DNA from: Cololabis saira
Taxonomy: Eukaryota > Chordata > Actinopteri > Beloniformes > Belonidae
Direction: 5' to 3'
Length of the DNA: 64,000 bases
Assembly: GCF_033807715.1 (NCBI RefSeq)
Contig: NC_084592.1
Span: 28,466,419-28,530,418 of the forward strand
The first letter of the stretch is position 1, and each line of letters opens with the position of its first letter. A model generated the notes under the pieces. The model was not told the origin of the DNA and did not search any database. It saw only the letters and a program-made list of their open reading frames with translations. Positions 25,690 through 38,289 of the stretch are shown one piece after another. Position numbers and translations under genes: made by a program.

Positions 25690-27205
25690 GAGCTTTAAAG
25701 AGAGTTTGAGCTCATTGCAGCTGTTTAGTGCATCATTTTGCTTTACTCTCACTGCTCTCATTGCCTTGTTTTCAACTGCAGCAGACGGCTGTTGTCAGCT
25801 GTGTGGAGCAAAGACGCTATGAAGATGTATGCAGCATACCAAGTATCAACCGCAAAATACAGTAGAAATCAGTACACCTGTCTGGGCAAAAACTTTGATC
25901 TTCTATCAAAGAATCTCAGGGAATGTGTCAAAGCTAGCAAGCTGCTGCCTCTTTAAATAATATGTGTAATATATCCTCAAATAAACAATTTATTTTTCAG
26001 TGTGTCATTTATTTACTAAAAATGAAAGCAAACATGTTTGTGTGGAGGATTTAAGAAGATAAACTGAATGTGTGACTCAATGACTGTGCTGTTCAGCATC
26101 AGTCATTGATGAAATTACGAGCAGCATGTATGCAGACCTCAAAGCAGGTGTTCTGGAAGTTTACTCGTCAGTAACGTTTTACCAGAAGATATCATTTAAA
26201 GTAGTAACTGTGAAGGAAGTAATTGTTGCTGTACATCGCTCCAGAGAGGCTAACATAACTCATTTCCAAACAATTTGAGGTTCAACATTCCACAGTGACA
26301 GATCGTTAATAAGTGGAAGGCATTCAAGACATCCCATCAAATTCGAAAAGTCAGACCATGCCAGGCTAAGAAAAAGGTTTGCAACAGAGATGAAGGCCCT
26401 TAACCCCCCCGACTGCTCCCCATGTGCTGGGAAGAGTGTACTAGTGATGGGTAGAAAGCAGAGGACTCATTTCGGTGTGTTTTGTGAGATATAAATTAAG
26501 ACTATTAAGTGGGAGCTCAAAAATGTTAATGAACGTTGCAATGCAAAAAAGATGTGACACTGATAAATTGATAATTACTTCAAGTTATATATAAGAGTGT
26601 AAATCCAAAAATTGGTGCTTAGATTTGTCAAATCCTAAAACCAACTATATGATCAGATGATTTTTGATGTGCTTTTACACACAGAAACACACACAAACAA
26701 AATAGTTGTTTAAAAGTGAGTTTTAACTCTTCCATGACCTTGTCAGGCCTTGTACCACGGGCTAACAGTGAGGAGAGTCTGCTTTAAAAGATGCTCCATC
26801 TCCATGTAGCCTCAAAAGCTGCCATACAGCTTTTACTCCACAAACTAGAACCGAGGGGCAATGATGTTTTTTTAATTGTTCTCAGTATGTAAATCTAAAT
26901 AAAAATTTTGCCTATTTTCTACAGTGAGTTTGCATCAATTTGAGATTGAAATCATTGAAATTATGTTGATGATGAAAAAGGTGCTTACTGGAACTATCAG
27001 GGAACTTTATTTTATTTTAGCAAGAAAAATAAATCAGCGACTCACTTTGACCGTAGGGAAGTTTGAGAGCCTTTGAGTCCATTGCAGCTGTTAAATTTGT
27101 CATTTTGCTTCCCTCTCATATCGCCTTATTTTCAGCTGACAACAGCAGCGATGAAGTTCTTACAATTTTGACTACCTCCTGACTTTGCACCCCAATATAC
27201 AGATA
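25690..27205 (+). repeat. divergent direct duplication (about 25690-25870 and 27050-27205)
   Basis: Both segments read attgcagctgtt, then tcattttgctt, ctctca, and gccttgtttt or gccttatttt, followed by a cagcag/atgaag stretch and an aatacag/atatacag end. The order is the same and the sequence is clearly diverged. Confidence 0.5.
26385..26440 (+). repeat. possible SINE remnant
   Basis: The stretch gcccttaaccccccc followed by gactgctccccatgtgctg resembles an internal piece common in fish tRNA-derived SINEs. There is no promoter part. Confidence 0.3.
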
Positions 27206-29604
27206 TATTAGAATATATACTGTGTATATATATATGTATATATGTATAGATAGATAGATAGATGCACTACATTCTTGTTATGTCACATCTGCCTGTTCAG
27301 TCTTTTTTAAGGAATCCTAGTGAACACCCCCTCCCCCTCATCTACGAGAGAAACAGGTTCATATAGAAATGCAGTTGCACCTGGAGATTGATACTTGGGT
27401 TATATATATTTAATCTGAAGCAAAGTGCTTAGATAAATGTGTTTGGTAATGCTGTGACTGTCACAACATGAGTCATTACAGAATGTGCTTCCTATTAAGG
27501 AAACAAAATGTGACTCATTTCAGCACAACATTGTAGTGTCAGTGCCAGCTGCAACATACAGGTGTTTGTTGTTATGGAAGCTTCCACTTCACAGCAGAGG
27601 AACTACTCTGGCATAAAACATTAAAATAAAAACATGCCAAACCATATACATTAAGAACATATAACTGATATCATCTCCTTACCAGGTCTTAACAGAAGGT
27701 AATTTCAACCACTGATGATCAACCACATGATATACAGTACTACCCCGTGTCACTACTTATTGAACAAAAACTAAACTCTCTTATTGCTTCCATATAAATA
27801 AAAAGGATAAATAGCAGCCAGGTGCTCCTGCTAATATGGACTTGATTAATTGATCATTAACAGGTCTGACCGCCTCTAAAAAAGTAGTGTTAGAAGTGTT
27901 AGATGTTTGCTGATCTGGAGCATTCTTTTCGGTGTTAATACAATGCCAAGGAGGAAAGGCATTAGCAATAACCTTAGAGAAGCAACTGTCCCTGCCAATC
28001 AAAAAGGGTTATAGAACAGTTTATAAATAATTCTTGTGAATAATGTTCATAAGTTTGTGGAGAAAATATGATCTAAGAGGGTAAATATTTAGGACAGTCA
28101 TTAAACTTGCAAGGATAGATGCCCAAGCGAGTTCACCCAAAGTTCACATTGTGCCTGAATACAATTTGAAACTGTCCAACAGCTAAAGCTTGGCCCAAAT
28201 GTAGTTATGAAACAGTACAATGATTCAATGAAAATCGAATCTATGAAAGAACTGCTGACAAAAAGAGGGTTGTTTTACAATAGTTAAGTCAAGGTTCCGA
28301 CTTTAGCTTGATTATCTGAGGACCATAAGAAAGGATAAATATCTGCTATCCATATTCCTTTCATAAATAGACTAGAGACTGAAAATCATTGGAATACCAT
28401 TGCTTGAAGTTATGGCTACTAAAAATGGCTTTAAAAGACACAGTTGCATGGTATACTTATTTGATTTTGTTTCTTTTTTAATAGTTACACTGTCCAATTC
28501 ATCATCAAAAAAATAAATTTTTAATAAATTGTCTTAATGCATACAAAACTTGGAATGAAAGAGAACATGCATTATTTTAAACATGTTTATATAGGAAAAT
28601 GGCCAACTTCCCTGGAAATAAAATTAGCGCAAGTGTTTACATTCTGGGAAGCTCAGAAATAACTATGCACAGGTCAAACAAGCAGGATTTTAAAGAATGT
28701 AGCCCATGGGCAGAGATCTGCTAAGAAAACATATGCTTTTATTAGATCTTCACTTTTGTTTATACAGATAAAAAAGCAAAAGAGAGACCAAAGCAGGCAG
28801 TATTAAGGTGCATGGACTTTATATAAATCATAAACTGGGTTTATGATGGATAACCACCATTGGTTTTTGGATCACGATTGTAATGCTCTAATCTTATCTT
28901 TCAGTCATTAAGCACTTGACTTTTGGGCTAGAAGTGACATTTTGGTGTGGACTTGATTAAGGCCCATCCACGTGCTAGAAGCACTCACCTGTGTCACAAA
29001 GCAGACATGCCTATAAATGTAGAGAAATGTAGATAGAGTTAAAGCTTGAATAAAACATAGTTACATGGATATTTCCTTTGAGGCAGCATACCAACTCATG
29101 ATGCTCCCTCCACCAGATTCCACTGTTGGTAATGTTTTGGTGTAAGTAATATGAGTTTATTTTGTGCCACAGAATTTGTGTCATCTTCTAAAAACAATTC
29201 ATGAACTTCTGCTTTGTTCTTCATGGTGTTCTGCCATATGTACAACCTGCCTGTTGACTATATATGTATATGGTTTGTGTGTACTACACTCATAAATAGA
29301 GATGTCTGACACTTTCAGTGATGTCCTCAAACCTTTTATTTGGCTGTTACTTGTGGGTTATTTTCTTACCTCACTGAAGATTTAGTGTTGTGTCTTTACA
29401 GTCATCTTAGCCGAACACCTTCTCTTGGTGTGTTTCATGTCAGCAGATGCTTTTAATGTTCAGCTAGCTTTAACTGTTTGTCTTTTCTCAATGAAAGTAG
29501 CTCTAAACCAACTCATTTAATGAACTGGACTCAACAAACAACTGACTCCCATTACTTTGTGTGCAGTAATTAGTGTATTCAATTGGGTTCAATTGACCCT
29601 TTGT

Positions 29605-30577
29605 CAAGCCCCGCCTCTGTTGCTAGGTCATCTTTCCCGTCTACTCCCATTGTAAAAACAGGGTTTTACATCACTTTATTTCTAATTAACGTACCAAAGA
29701 AAATCAACAGCAACTACATATAAATGAAAAGGAACACTTCCGGTACTGTGTAGTGTAGTATTCATTGAAAACAAGATTGTTTGATTAGTTTAGCTAATAG
29801 CACAGTGAAAGGGTTGAACTGCGAGTGGGAAAGGGATTAAAAGTATTCCTGTGATTCTCTCTGGGTAGCTGGTGTCACTTTTACAACTGCCCCAAGCACG
29901 CCGCTTTACCATTTAAGAATAAATAAATGAAATGCTTTTGCGGTTGTAGCGATGGCTATATGTAGCTGCTGCCGAACCGACTTTGATTTGGCAGTACGGA
30001 TAGGATTTCTGCCTGTTAGGGTATAAACAATATGCTGAACTCTCACTACACTGTGTGCAATGTGTTCCGAAGTATTCCCTTTTACTAATACAAAGTTTAA
30101 AAAAAAAATAATCCAGTCATTTAAAGGAACTTGAGGCTCCTTTTAAGAAATGAGACTCTCTAGCGCCACCCTTCACCACGATGGCCGTTGGGGGTACTGC
30201 AGCCAACAGTGAAGCCGGCACGGGAGAACGGGGAGAACGCGCATGCAGCGTCATGTGACGTCACATCCGCAGCCCAGCGCAGGAAATTCGGGACCGAATT
30301 GCAGCACATTTTGCAGCACACAGCCTGTTCAAGGCCAAGGAGAGATACACTAGAGGGCTCATTCTTTTGGGTTTGGAACGCTTCATCTGACATTATTACT
30401 AGAAAATTTAAAATGTATACGGATTTTTTTCATAAATCTAGCCACAATCCGGCCTCAAGCTCCTTTAAATTTTGATACAAGGCAAGTAAAAACTACGCTT
30501 TTTCCATTGATATGAACGAGAGAGACGACTGTTTTGTCCAGCCGGATACTCTGCCCCAGATGTAGCAACGGAGAAGG
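29605..30577. mobile_element. possible older MITE enclosing the copy at 30125-30464
   Basis: The left part ctctgttgctaggtcatc and ctcccattgtaaaaac face, inverted, the right part gatgtagcaacggaga and tttttccattgatatg. This suggests an element of about 630 bp interrupted by the younger 340-bp MITE. The ends are imperfect. Confidence 0.4.
30125..30464. mobile_element. TTAA-flanked MITE, family 2 copy C
   Basis: The ends are AGGAACTTGAGGC and GCCTCAAGCTCCT, with TTAA just outside (30121-30124, 30465-30468). The interior contains a palindromic tgacgtca. By eye it is nearly identical to copy D at 39384-39723. Confidence 0.85.
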
Positions 30578-32554
30578 ATTTTTCTGATTGGTCAGTCAGG
30601 GACCAATCAGAAGGCTGGCAAAGGATCAATTATATTTTTCACCAGCATTGTGACTTTAATTTGTCTATTATTGTGAGTTAAAATGAAGATGTAATCTTTT
30701 TTGTATGTACGTACAGTATGTATGTATGTGTGTTACATCCTTTCTTATTGCTGTGTCTCCTGTAACTTTCCAGCATTCCCCTCCCCCGACTGTTTTACTT
30801 CATCGCTTTGGCAGGTGCAGACATCTGAGAGTCTTGTTGCCTCCTGAAACTGTGTGTGGGGTGAGGGCTTCACCGAGGCCTCACATTCCTTGGGAAACAC
30901 TCTGGGGGGGGGGGGCTTTGGTGTACAGGAAGTGACAGTGCAAGCTAATAAAATGTGTTCTGCGTAAGCAAACTAAATTGTGTTAGTGATCATAGTTAGA
31001 TGTTAAACAAATGAATATTTTTTTATAGAATTGAATCGAGAAGTTTCACGGGTTGGGGCACAGAGGCTCTGATGACACTAGAGTGGAAAAACTCTGTCCC
31101 TACAGGTCAAGTCCCCTGTGGGAACAGATTGGAGTCAGCTAATATGACCCTGCAGGTGGACACGGCCAGTAAGAGAAGACGAGAGACACGTTACTAAGAG
31201 GTGACTCCTTGGTCAGGAGTAACTTAAACTCCTGAGCAGGAGATTTGACCGAACCGAACAGAATCTTATTTTTTATTTATTGTTTTGTAGACTCATGCAT
31301 CCTAATCTGCTTGGGTTCAGACATAAAATGTCCAGAACCAAATGGAAATGCAGCGTCATTGTCATAGCAAAATGCCAAGAGTGCAAACAATGCACTCTTG
31401 GCAAGACCTCTTGTTATTGCATTTGTGCGGATGCTGATGCATCAGAAAGTACTTAAAGGCTCCCAGCGGCAGGTATTGTCGTATTAGCTTGATTATCTAC
31501 AATCAGTCGTGTGCAGCCCAGCTCTAACACCTGTATTTTTTTTGCGATGAAAGTCTCTGTCAGCAGCTTTCAGCTGCATTGGTCAACCCATGAACGTGTA
31601 CCATGTCTGTGGATCTAATTTCAGCTCAGAGAGCTTCCAGGAACTGCCCAACACATCAGCCAGAAAACCCAGTCTGGCAGCTGATGCTGAGGAGTGCGAT
31701 GACAGGTGTATCTTAACAGTGGCATGGGCACTGCAGAAAGTGAGAAAAGACGGATAAGCTGTGACTGAGCTTTAGCATGCGTGAAAACTGACCCGTGTGT
31801 GTGTGTGTGTATCGATGTGTCTTTTTTACATGCATAGGTGCATGTTGCATTGCGATGCCAGATGTAGTTTTGGATGTGAATGTTGCAAACAGTTTTGCAA
31901 ACAGTGTGAATTTTTCAGCTATATTTTCATGAAAAAAACTGCATATTGTGCAGCTTTGCAACTTGAGTATTTTGTATCCACAGCAACAAAAATACACTCA
32001 ACGTGAAGTGCAATGGCCACACTTCCTATGCCCTTGGATTTGACACCAGAGATTTAGGGATTTAACTCCCTGCTAAATCTGTCACTGGAACCCGGAAGAG
32101 ATCAGCACTTCAGCTGACACCAAATCTATTGGGACCCCTTCCATCTGCTCCTACAGAGCAGGATCATGTCCAAGTCTATGTTTTCTGTTGGCAGAAGAAA
32201 AGGAATTTTGAATGAAAATAAAGCCAAAATCTTAAATTGCTGACGTCCATACTTAAGTGACTTGTAACATGAGCCAAACAAAAAAAAAAAAAAAAAAAAA
32301 AAACCTGTCAGAAGCTGTAAACATTGTTAAATTAAATAGTGGCTAAATGTGGAGGGTGTTACAATTCAGCATCTCTCCGGTTCATTTTATGGCTCCTTAT
32401 ATAAAACTTTGTTTATGAGAGGGTTGCTTTCCTTACAGCTGTCACTAACAGTTGTCACGGATACAGCCTATTCAGTTTTAGGTTAACCACAGTTACCTTT
32501 TGCATCTCTCTGCATTTTTTTTTTTTAATTATTACTGTGTGATATTGATGCCTC
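30578..32554. other. intergenic, no gene recognised
   Basis: Contains two perfect short hairpins (30582-30612 and 31373-31403), a G-run near 30906, a (TG)n run near 31795 and a poly(A) run near 32280. No exon is recognised. Confidence 0.5.
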
Positions 32555-32649
32555 TTGTGTTTTGCACTATCCCCTTTGCTGCTGTAATCTGGAAATTTCC
32601 CCTCTGTGGGACTATTAAAGGATTTCTTATCTTATCTTATCTTATCTTA
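32555..32649 (+). mobile_element. LINE 3' tail with (TTATC)n
   Basis: The stretch gtgggactattaaaggattt leads into repeated cttat units. This is the familiar 3' terminus of a fish LINE, here on the plus strand, and all 5' sequence is lost. Confidence 0.55.
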
Positions 32650-32784
32650 CTCGCTCACACCCTTCACGTCGCTTCTACTGTATAGCCCTTGTTTTTGCTT
32701 TTTGACTTACTCGTGCTTTAAATTGTTTCTAATAGCGGTCAATTGTACAAACCTTCTGTCGTTTTTCAAACTGACCTTCTACGG

Positions 32785-33392
32785 CAGGGGTATTCAACTA
32801 GATTCGGCCGGGGGCCACATCTGCAAAAGGACTGTATGGAGAGGGCCGCACAATTTGAAAATGGGGGTTTTCAAAATGTATTTTGCACTCAAAGACGAAG
32901 ACTTATGTAAATATAATACATTTGTATTATATTTTTGATTACATCAATACATTTGAATTTGAATCACATACATTTGAATATATCTAGTTTACATATGAAT
33001 TATGTATTAATTGTCTCCAGATTTAGTAATTGTGAATGTTAAATATAATATTCAGATAAAGAAATATTATTTTGAATGCAAGTTCATTTTGAAACCATGC
33101 ATTGTGCAAACTTAATGAAATTGATATTGACCTACTTTTAATAAAACACGCCATAATGACAAAGCACCACTTTCCACCAAGATTTCCTTATTTGAATATT
33201 ATATTAAGCATTGAGAACAACCATTTTAGTCCATAGTAGCCAGTTATAAAAATATTATAAAAAATTATTATTATTATTTTTTTTTTTTTTTTTTTCCAAC
33301 AAACACCCCCTTTTTTGAAATATGACCAGGGGCCACATAAAAGCTCCTGGCGGGCCGCATGTGGCCCACGGGCCGCCAATTGAATATCCCTG
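32785..33392. mobile_element. hAT-type MITE
   Basis: The ends are CAGGGGTATTCAACTAGATT and a right end closing ATTGAATATCCCTG. A perfect 8-bp duplication, ttctacgg, lies at 32777-32784 and 33393-33400. The subterminal regions are GC-rich (gggccaca, gggccgc) and the interior is AT-rich. It is 608 bp with no transposase. Confidence 0.93.
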
Positions 33393-33400
33393 TTCTACGG

Positions 33401-34954
33401 AAACACAACTGAAAAGCAGCTGTGTGATAAAGACACAGTTCCTATTATTATACGTTTTTAGAAATGTCCTCTCTGATTATTTGTTGAATGGTGGCTTTAA
33501 ATACCTTCAGGTGCTTTTAACTGGTCTAGACCTTGGCATTGCTCTTGAACATGTTAAGCCTGATTCTTGTACCCTTTGAACCCTCGGCCTATTTTGCTTG
33601 GATGTTTGGGTTTTGAGGGTTAAAGTGCTGCTGCATCAACAATCGCATTCATGATCATTGGATGGGTTGCAATGAATTTCACAGTAGATATTTCTTGAAA
33701 AAAAACATCACCATGCTCAGGTTTGCTTTGTGATAATTAACATGAATTACCATAGTCAGCTTGGGAGAATGTTTAACCGTCGCTGTTGCCTAATGGAGAC
33801 AAAAGGTTTTCCCGAGCCGAGATCCTCATTGAGCTAGTGGTACTGGAATGTTGAAAATGTTCATGCTTCCTCTCAGTATAGCAGGGAGAGGGGGAAGAGG
33901 CTTGCTTGTGGAGCCGATTGTTCAGGATGTCTGCTAACAAGACAAACTGCAGAGTGGGCTCTTCAATCACTCGAGGAAATGTCTGTCCAGGCTGCCCACC
34001 ACTGAGAGGGCCAGAGTCTTCCTGCCATTGTGAAAAAAACTTTTCCTTTAAGTGCATACTTTCTTGCATTGTAGCCACAGAGATAGCTATGTGTCTCCTA
34101 AAGAATGTAACCCATAGTGGTATTTGGTGGGAAAAAACCCAGAAGGAAAACAAAATATTTTGCCTACAGTATATAACCTGCATTTGAAATGCCTGTGCTG
34201 AAAGTGTAAAGGCATTTTTTTAACGATCCATGGCCTTTTTGTAATTAACAAATACTTACTCTTATGTTGACCCTGGCCTAGAGCTTACCCTGCGCCAATA
34301 AACCTTTTGATTATCAGCTAAGTAGCATATACAGTATGGGACTCAAAACAAAAGGTGTAATCTGGGGTTGATTAAGCCTGTTTTGATTCCTTATCTGGGT
34401 AATATATCCTGCAAGATGCATATGGAGACTTTCAACAACCCGAAGCCCAGCATGTCAGCGACATATCCCCCAGGATACAGATATCAAGGCCTGCTAGATA
34501 AACATCCTGCCTGATTTAGAGAATGCTGACTCGGTTTCTACTCATGGCTATTGAAACTGAATAATGAAGCAAAAACAAGACACTAAAAGCATAAAGAAAG
34601 ACTATTAGAGGTTCTGAAATAGCCTGCGATATCTTAATCCTTTGAAAGTTTAATAGAACATCTTTAAACGTATTATGTGTACATACAGTATACTGTATAT
34701 GTATGTACTTTATGTATATGTTTCATCAAATGAGACATAATAGCGGCAGTTAAAAAAAAGTAAAGGTCTTCTCATTTGCTTTCACTCTTTATTGTTGTCA
34801 AGACCTCTACAGAAGCATAAGCGTGGTGCATTCTTTTTTTTTTTTGGTAGATGATGAAGTCATCCTAGAAAATAAAATGTTGCTTTTTTATCCTCTCAGT
34901 TTGGGAGGGATATGAGGCCAAACAGTTCCAAAAAAATGTGGAATCCATCATCCT
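33401..34954. other. intergenic, no gene recognised
   Basis: No exon is recognised. A tatgta-rich imperfect palindrome lies near 34680-34720. Confidence 0.5.
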
Positions 34955-35320
34955 CTCATGAGGAGAGACTTCCAAAACTTCCCAGGAGTGGCAAGTTCAC
35001 ATCATGGTCACACCGTGCAATACTTTGAGAAACTGCAGACTGACGTTCCATCCTCTAAAATATTAGATGTTAAAAATTTACAGCAGTACAAATTGAAGAT
35101 GATTTACAAATGTGTCTTTTTTGGAAGGGTTGCCAGGGAAACACCTTGCCAAAGGATTTCTTGAATAATGTCATTTGGACAGATGAAATGAGACTTGAGA
35201 TGCTTGGCTCAAATTCATCAAGCCACATTTGGTGAAGATTAAACGGTGTATGAGCACATGTACCTCGTTCAAGTTGTCAAAACACGGTGGTGGAAGGATG
35301 ATGATAGTGGCTTATTTTGC
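34955..35320 (+). pseudogene. Tc1-like transposase relic
   Basis: One frame near 35158 reads LNNVIWTDEMRLEMLGSNSS then SHIW before a stop. Another frame resumes with SKHGGGRMM. Together they match the Tc1 family order NNVxWTDE(T)...FG...HxW...KHGGGSxMxWG, which includes a catalytic aspartate in WTDE. The region upstream (RRDFQNFPG...) is less certain. Stops and frameshifts make it non-functional, and no terminal repeats were identified. Confidence 0.75.
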
Positions 35321-36130
35321 TATGAGGTGTGTGTGTGTGTGTGTGTATGTCCACAAGATTTAATGTATTAAGTAAACATTGTAAAGAGGAATGAGCCAAA
35401 ATGCCGACTCCACAATGGACGAGACTCAAAACAATAACTTCAAGTTATTGCTGCTTTAAAGTTTTTAATTCATGCTTTAAATTCATGGGGTAGCTCCCCT
35501 TAAAATACATAAAAGCTAGTGCTGAAAGGATACTTTTATCAAATTGTAATAACATGTCAAATGAAGTTGGAATCGCAAAATAAGAAAATCAAATACAAAT
35601 AGAAATTTAGCTGACTGAGTAGGCACAGATCTTTTATTGTTGGACAGGACTGCATCACATTCAGGAGGTGTTCTTCCTGGATGACATCGGCTTTAGGTAC
35701 GACTGGTCGAGGCAGATGGTTGCCCTTCCTGTGACTGACTCTGCTTTTGTCTTCTCCACTGTCCACTAACTGGTCCATGTCTGCTAAGGGATAGGTTTAA
35801 TGGAATTTGCTGGGAACATTTCCTCCCTCACTTCTTGTTTTGTCTGCCTAAGATGAAAATTCTTAAGTATTTCACTAAAGAGCAAAACACTGAATATATT
35901 GTAAATTCAGGATGGTAAAGCATTTGACCAGAAAAAAACATCTGAAATGTCTTTGCAGGGCTTTTTAAAAGGAAGTCAGTAAATACTTCAAGAGAACAGC
36001 GCACCGCAGCCTTCATTTTGAAGTCTTGCAATATGCGTAATTTTCAACATAGTGACAATTATTTTAACTTCACAGCCTATTTTGGTTGTTAATTATCAGA
36101 CGTAGCAAGAGATGAAAAATAAAAGATACA
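35321..36130. other. intergenic, no gene recognised
   Basis: Contains a (GT)n run at 35329-35347 and no recognisable exon. Confidence 0.5.
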
Positions 36131-36534
36131 ATTAAAGCTGCAAGCAGCGATGAACTGGCCCTTGCGCATGCAATTTTCACCAATAAAGGTCAAGGACTCA
36201 AAACTAAGTCCGATGAAACCACCCACGACTGTTTATGTCAAACCATTGAAAAGTTATTGGAGACAATAGGGACTAACAAATATTGACCAATCAGACGAAG
36301 GGGCGGGGCTAATTCAGGCCAATGAAGGTCAAGTACTCAATACAGAGTCCGATGACAACACGCACATGTCTTTATCACAACCCGTTCAAACGTTATGGCA
36401 GAAAATAGGATCTAGGATCAGAAGAAGGGGCGGGGCTAATTTGCCCCAATTATGTTCAAGGACTCAAAACCGAGTCCGATGACACCACCCACGACTCTTT
36501 ATGTCAAACCATTCAAAAGTTATGGCAGAAAGTA

Positions 36535-37710
36535 CCGTATTTTCGCAACCATTCGGCGCACCGTGTGGAAAGGTGCACCCTCAGTTTTGTGTGTCATTTT
36601 TGGATTTAAAACATACATACGGCGCACCGACCGAAAAGGCGCCATCTACACACACGGAGCGCCGCCTTAAAACACACACCTGCGCGCCTCACAACAAACA
36701 CGCACGCCGCAGAACACACACACAAGCAGACAAGTGTGCGTATTTAAAAATAGAGCGGGAGGAAAACTTAGTTTGATTGTACTTTATTTCAGTTTTTACA
36801 TTAATCAAAACCCATCAAAGTCTTCATCCTTTGTTTCTGCATTAAAGAGCTCTGCTAAATCAGCTTTGCCAGTCCGAATTTCCTCGCTGTCAGTCACTTT
36901 CTGTGCCGTGCGGCACCTCGGAAATGCCGGCTTTTTGCGAAAGCTCGCAAAACATTCCCAGCAGGCACATTAGCCCACGCATCAACAATCCATTTGCAAA
37001 CCGTGGCATAACTTGCCCGGCGCTTCCTACCACTCTTTGTAAAACTGTGGTCTCCCCCAGTCATCCATCGTTCTCACGCCGCTCGCAGCCTCACTTTGAA
37101 CGGCCGGTTAACACCGACGTCCAGCGGTTGGAGTTCCTTTGTCAGACCTCCCGGAATAACAGCAAGCACAGCGTTCATATTTTTCACTTCTTTTTTTTAT
37201 ATTGTCTGTGAGATGGGCGCGCATAGAGTCACAGATCAGCAGCGATGGTGATGTGTGAAAAAAACCATAGAGTCGCCGCACATAGATCTGCCTCAGCCAC
37301 TCTATCATCATCTCCTCATCCATCCAGCCCTTTTCATTTGCCTTTATAATGACACCGGCTGGAAAAGTCTCTTTAGGCAAAGTCTTTCTTTTCAAAATCA
37401 CCATAGTTTCTGTCCATCAGCATGGCAGCCAAGCAAAACAGTGAACGATGACTTATCATACCCCGTTGTGCGGATCGCCACCGTGCTGGTCCCCGTCCTC
37501 TCCTCCATGTGACTCACCGGGATGTCGAACGTGAGCGGCACCTCATCCATGTTTGTGATGTGGCTGGGCTGGATGTGTTTGTTGGTGCTTCCCTGGTGGC
37601 CTCAATTACGTCTGCCTTACAATAATACAATGGGCGCATTGCGTCATTGGGTGGCACATTTAAAAAAAAAAAAAGACGTTTATATGCGTCTAATGGTCGT
37701 CAAAATACGG
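36535..37710 (-). mobile_element. pogo-type DNA transposon remnant
   Basis: The ends are CCGTATTTTCGCAACCATT and AATGGTCGTCAAAATACGG. The TA target at 36533-36534 is matched by CA at 37711-37712 (one base changed), giving the Tc1/mariner-superfamily signature. It carries a broken transposase on the minus strand, whose N-terminal DNA-binding part is missing. Confidence 0.88.
36805..37580 (-). pseudogene. pogo/POGK-like DDE transposase, broken
   Basis: Minus-strand segments appear in the order expected of the DDE_1 (pogo/POGK-like) fold. TNMDEVPLTFD carries the first catalytic aspartate near 37540, LLICDSMRAHLTD the second near 37215, and LQPLDVGVN the third near 37118. They are followed by RRASYATVCKWIVDAW and a C-terminal ELFNAETKDEDFDGF with a stop at 36805-36807. 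A stop before the KTLPKETFPAG segment, another after LRAA, and frame changes make it inactive. The helix-turn-helix N-terminus is deleted. The resemblance is to transposon-derived POGK/TIGD-type proteins, but this copy lies inside a repeat and shows no sign of domestication. Confidence 0.85.
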
Positions 37711-38289
37711 CAGGAACAAATATCGACCAATCAGATGAAGGGGGGGCGCGCTTTTTGCCGTCTATCGTCGCCACGGTAACGCTTTTGACTGAGAAAAGTA
37801 ATGCCCATCGTTGCAGGATCGAGACGCACATTTTGATGTATAACACACCTGGGTGCAGGTTACGGTTCGGGCCGCATTAAAGGACGAAGAAATGGCATAA
37901 ATTGCGCCAAATTACACAATTAATTCAAAATGGCCGACTTCCTGTTCGGTTTCGGCCATGGCGCCAAGAGACTTTTCTTTAAGTTACGACATGATACAGG
38001 TGTGTACCGATTTTCGGGCATGTACGTCAAATCGTATTCCAGTTTTCCAGGGGGCGCTGTTGAGCAATTAGACAACGCCCATTAATGCAAACCATGAAAT
38101 ATCAAATTTTTAGCCAGGCCTGGCTTGCGTGCAAAATTCGGTGACTTTTGGGGCACGTTTAGGGGGGCAAAAAGGCCCTCATTTCGTTCGAAAAATAAAA
38201 AGAGAGGATAAAAATAAAAACGAGAAAAGAAATTCCTACAGATACAATAGGGCCTTCGCACTGTCAGTGCTCGGGCCCTAATTAAAGCT

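Larger units (their letters stand above)
23493..29604. other. intergenic, no gene recognised
   Basis: About 6.1 kb of AT-rich single-copy-looking DNA with short microsatellites (a GATA run near 27246). A divergent duplicated segment occurs at 25690-25870 and 27050-27205, and a possible SINE scrap at 26385-26440. No exon with convincing splice sites was seen. Confidence 0.5.
36131..38283. repeat. GGGCCC-ended modular repeat, copy 4 (interrupted by pogo)
   Basis: It starts at attaaagctgcaagcagcga and ends at cagtgctcgggccctaatt. The left side has three or more units with ccacccacgact, and the right side has the gttacggttcgggccg and ggccgacttcctgttcgg blocks. A 1176-bp pogo element splits it at 36535-37710. 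Without that insert the two halves join at gcagaaag-ta-ggaac, as in copy 2. Confidence 0.88.
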
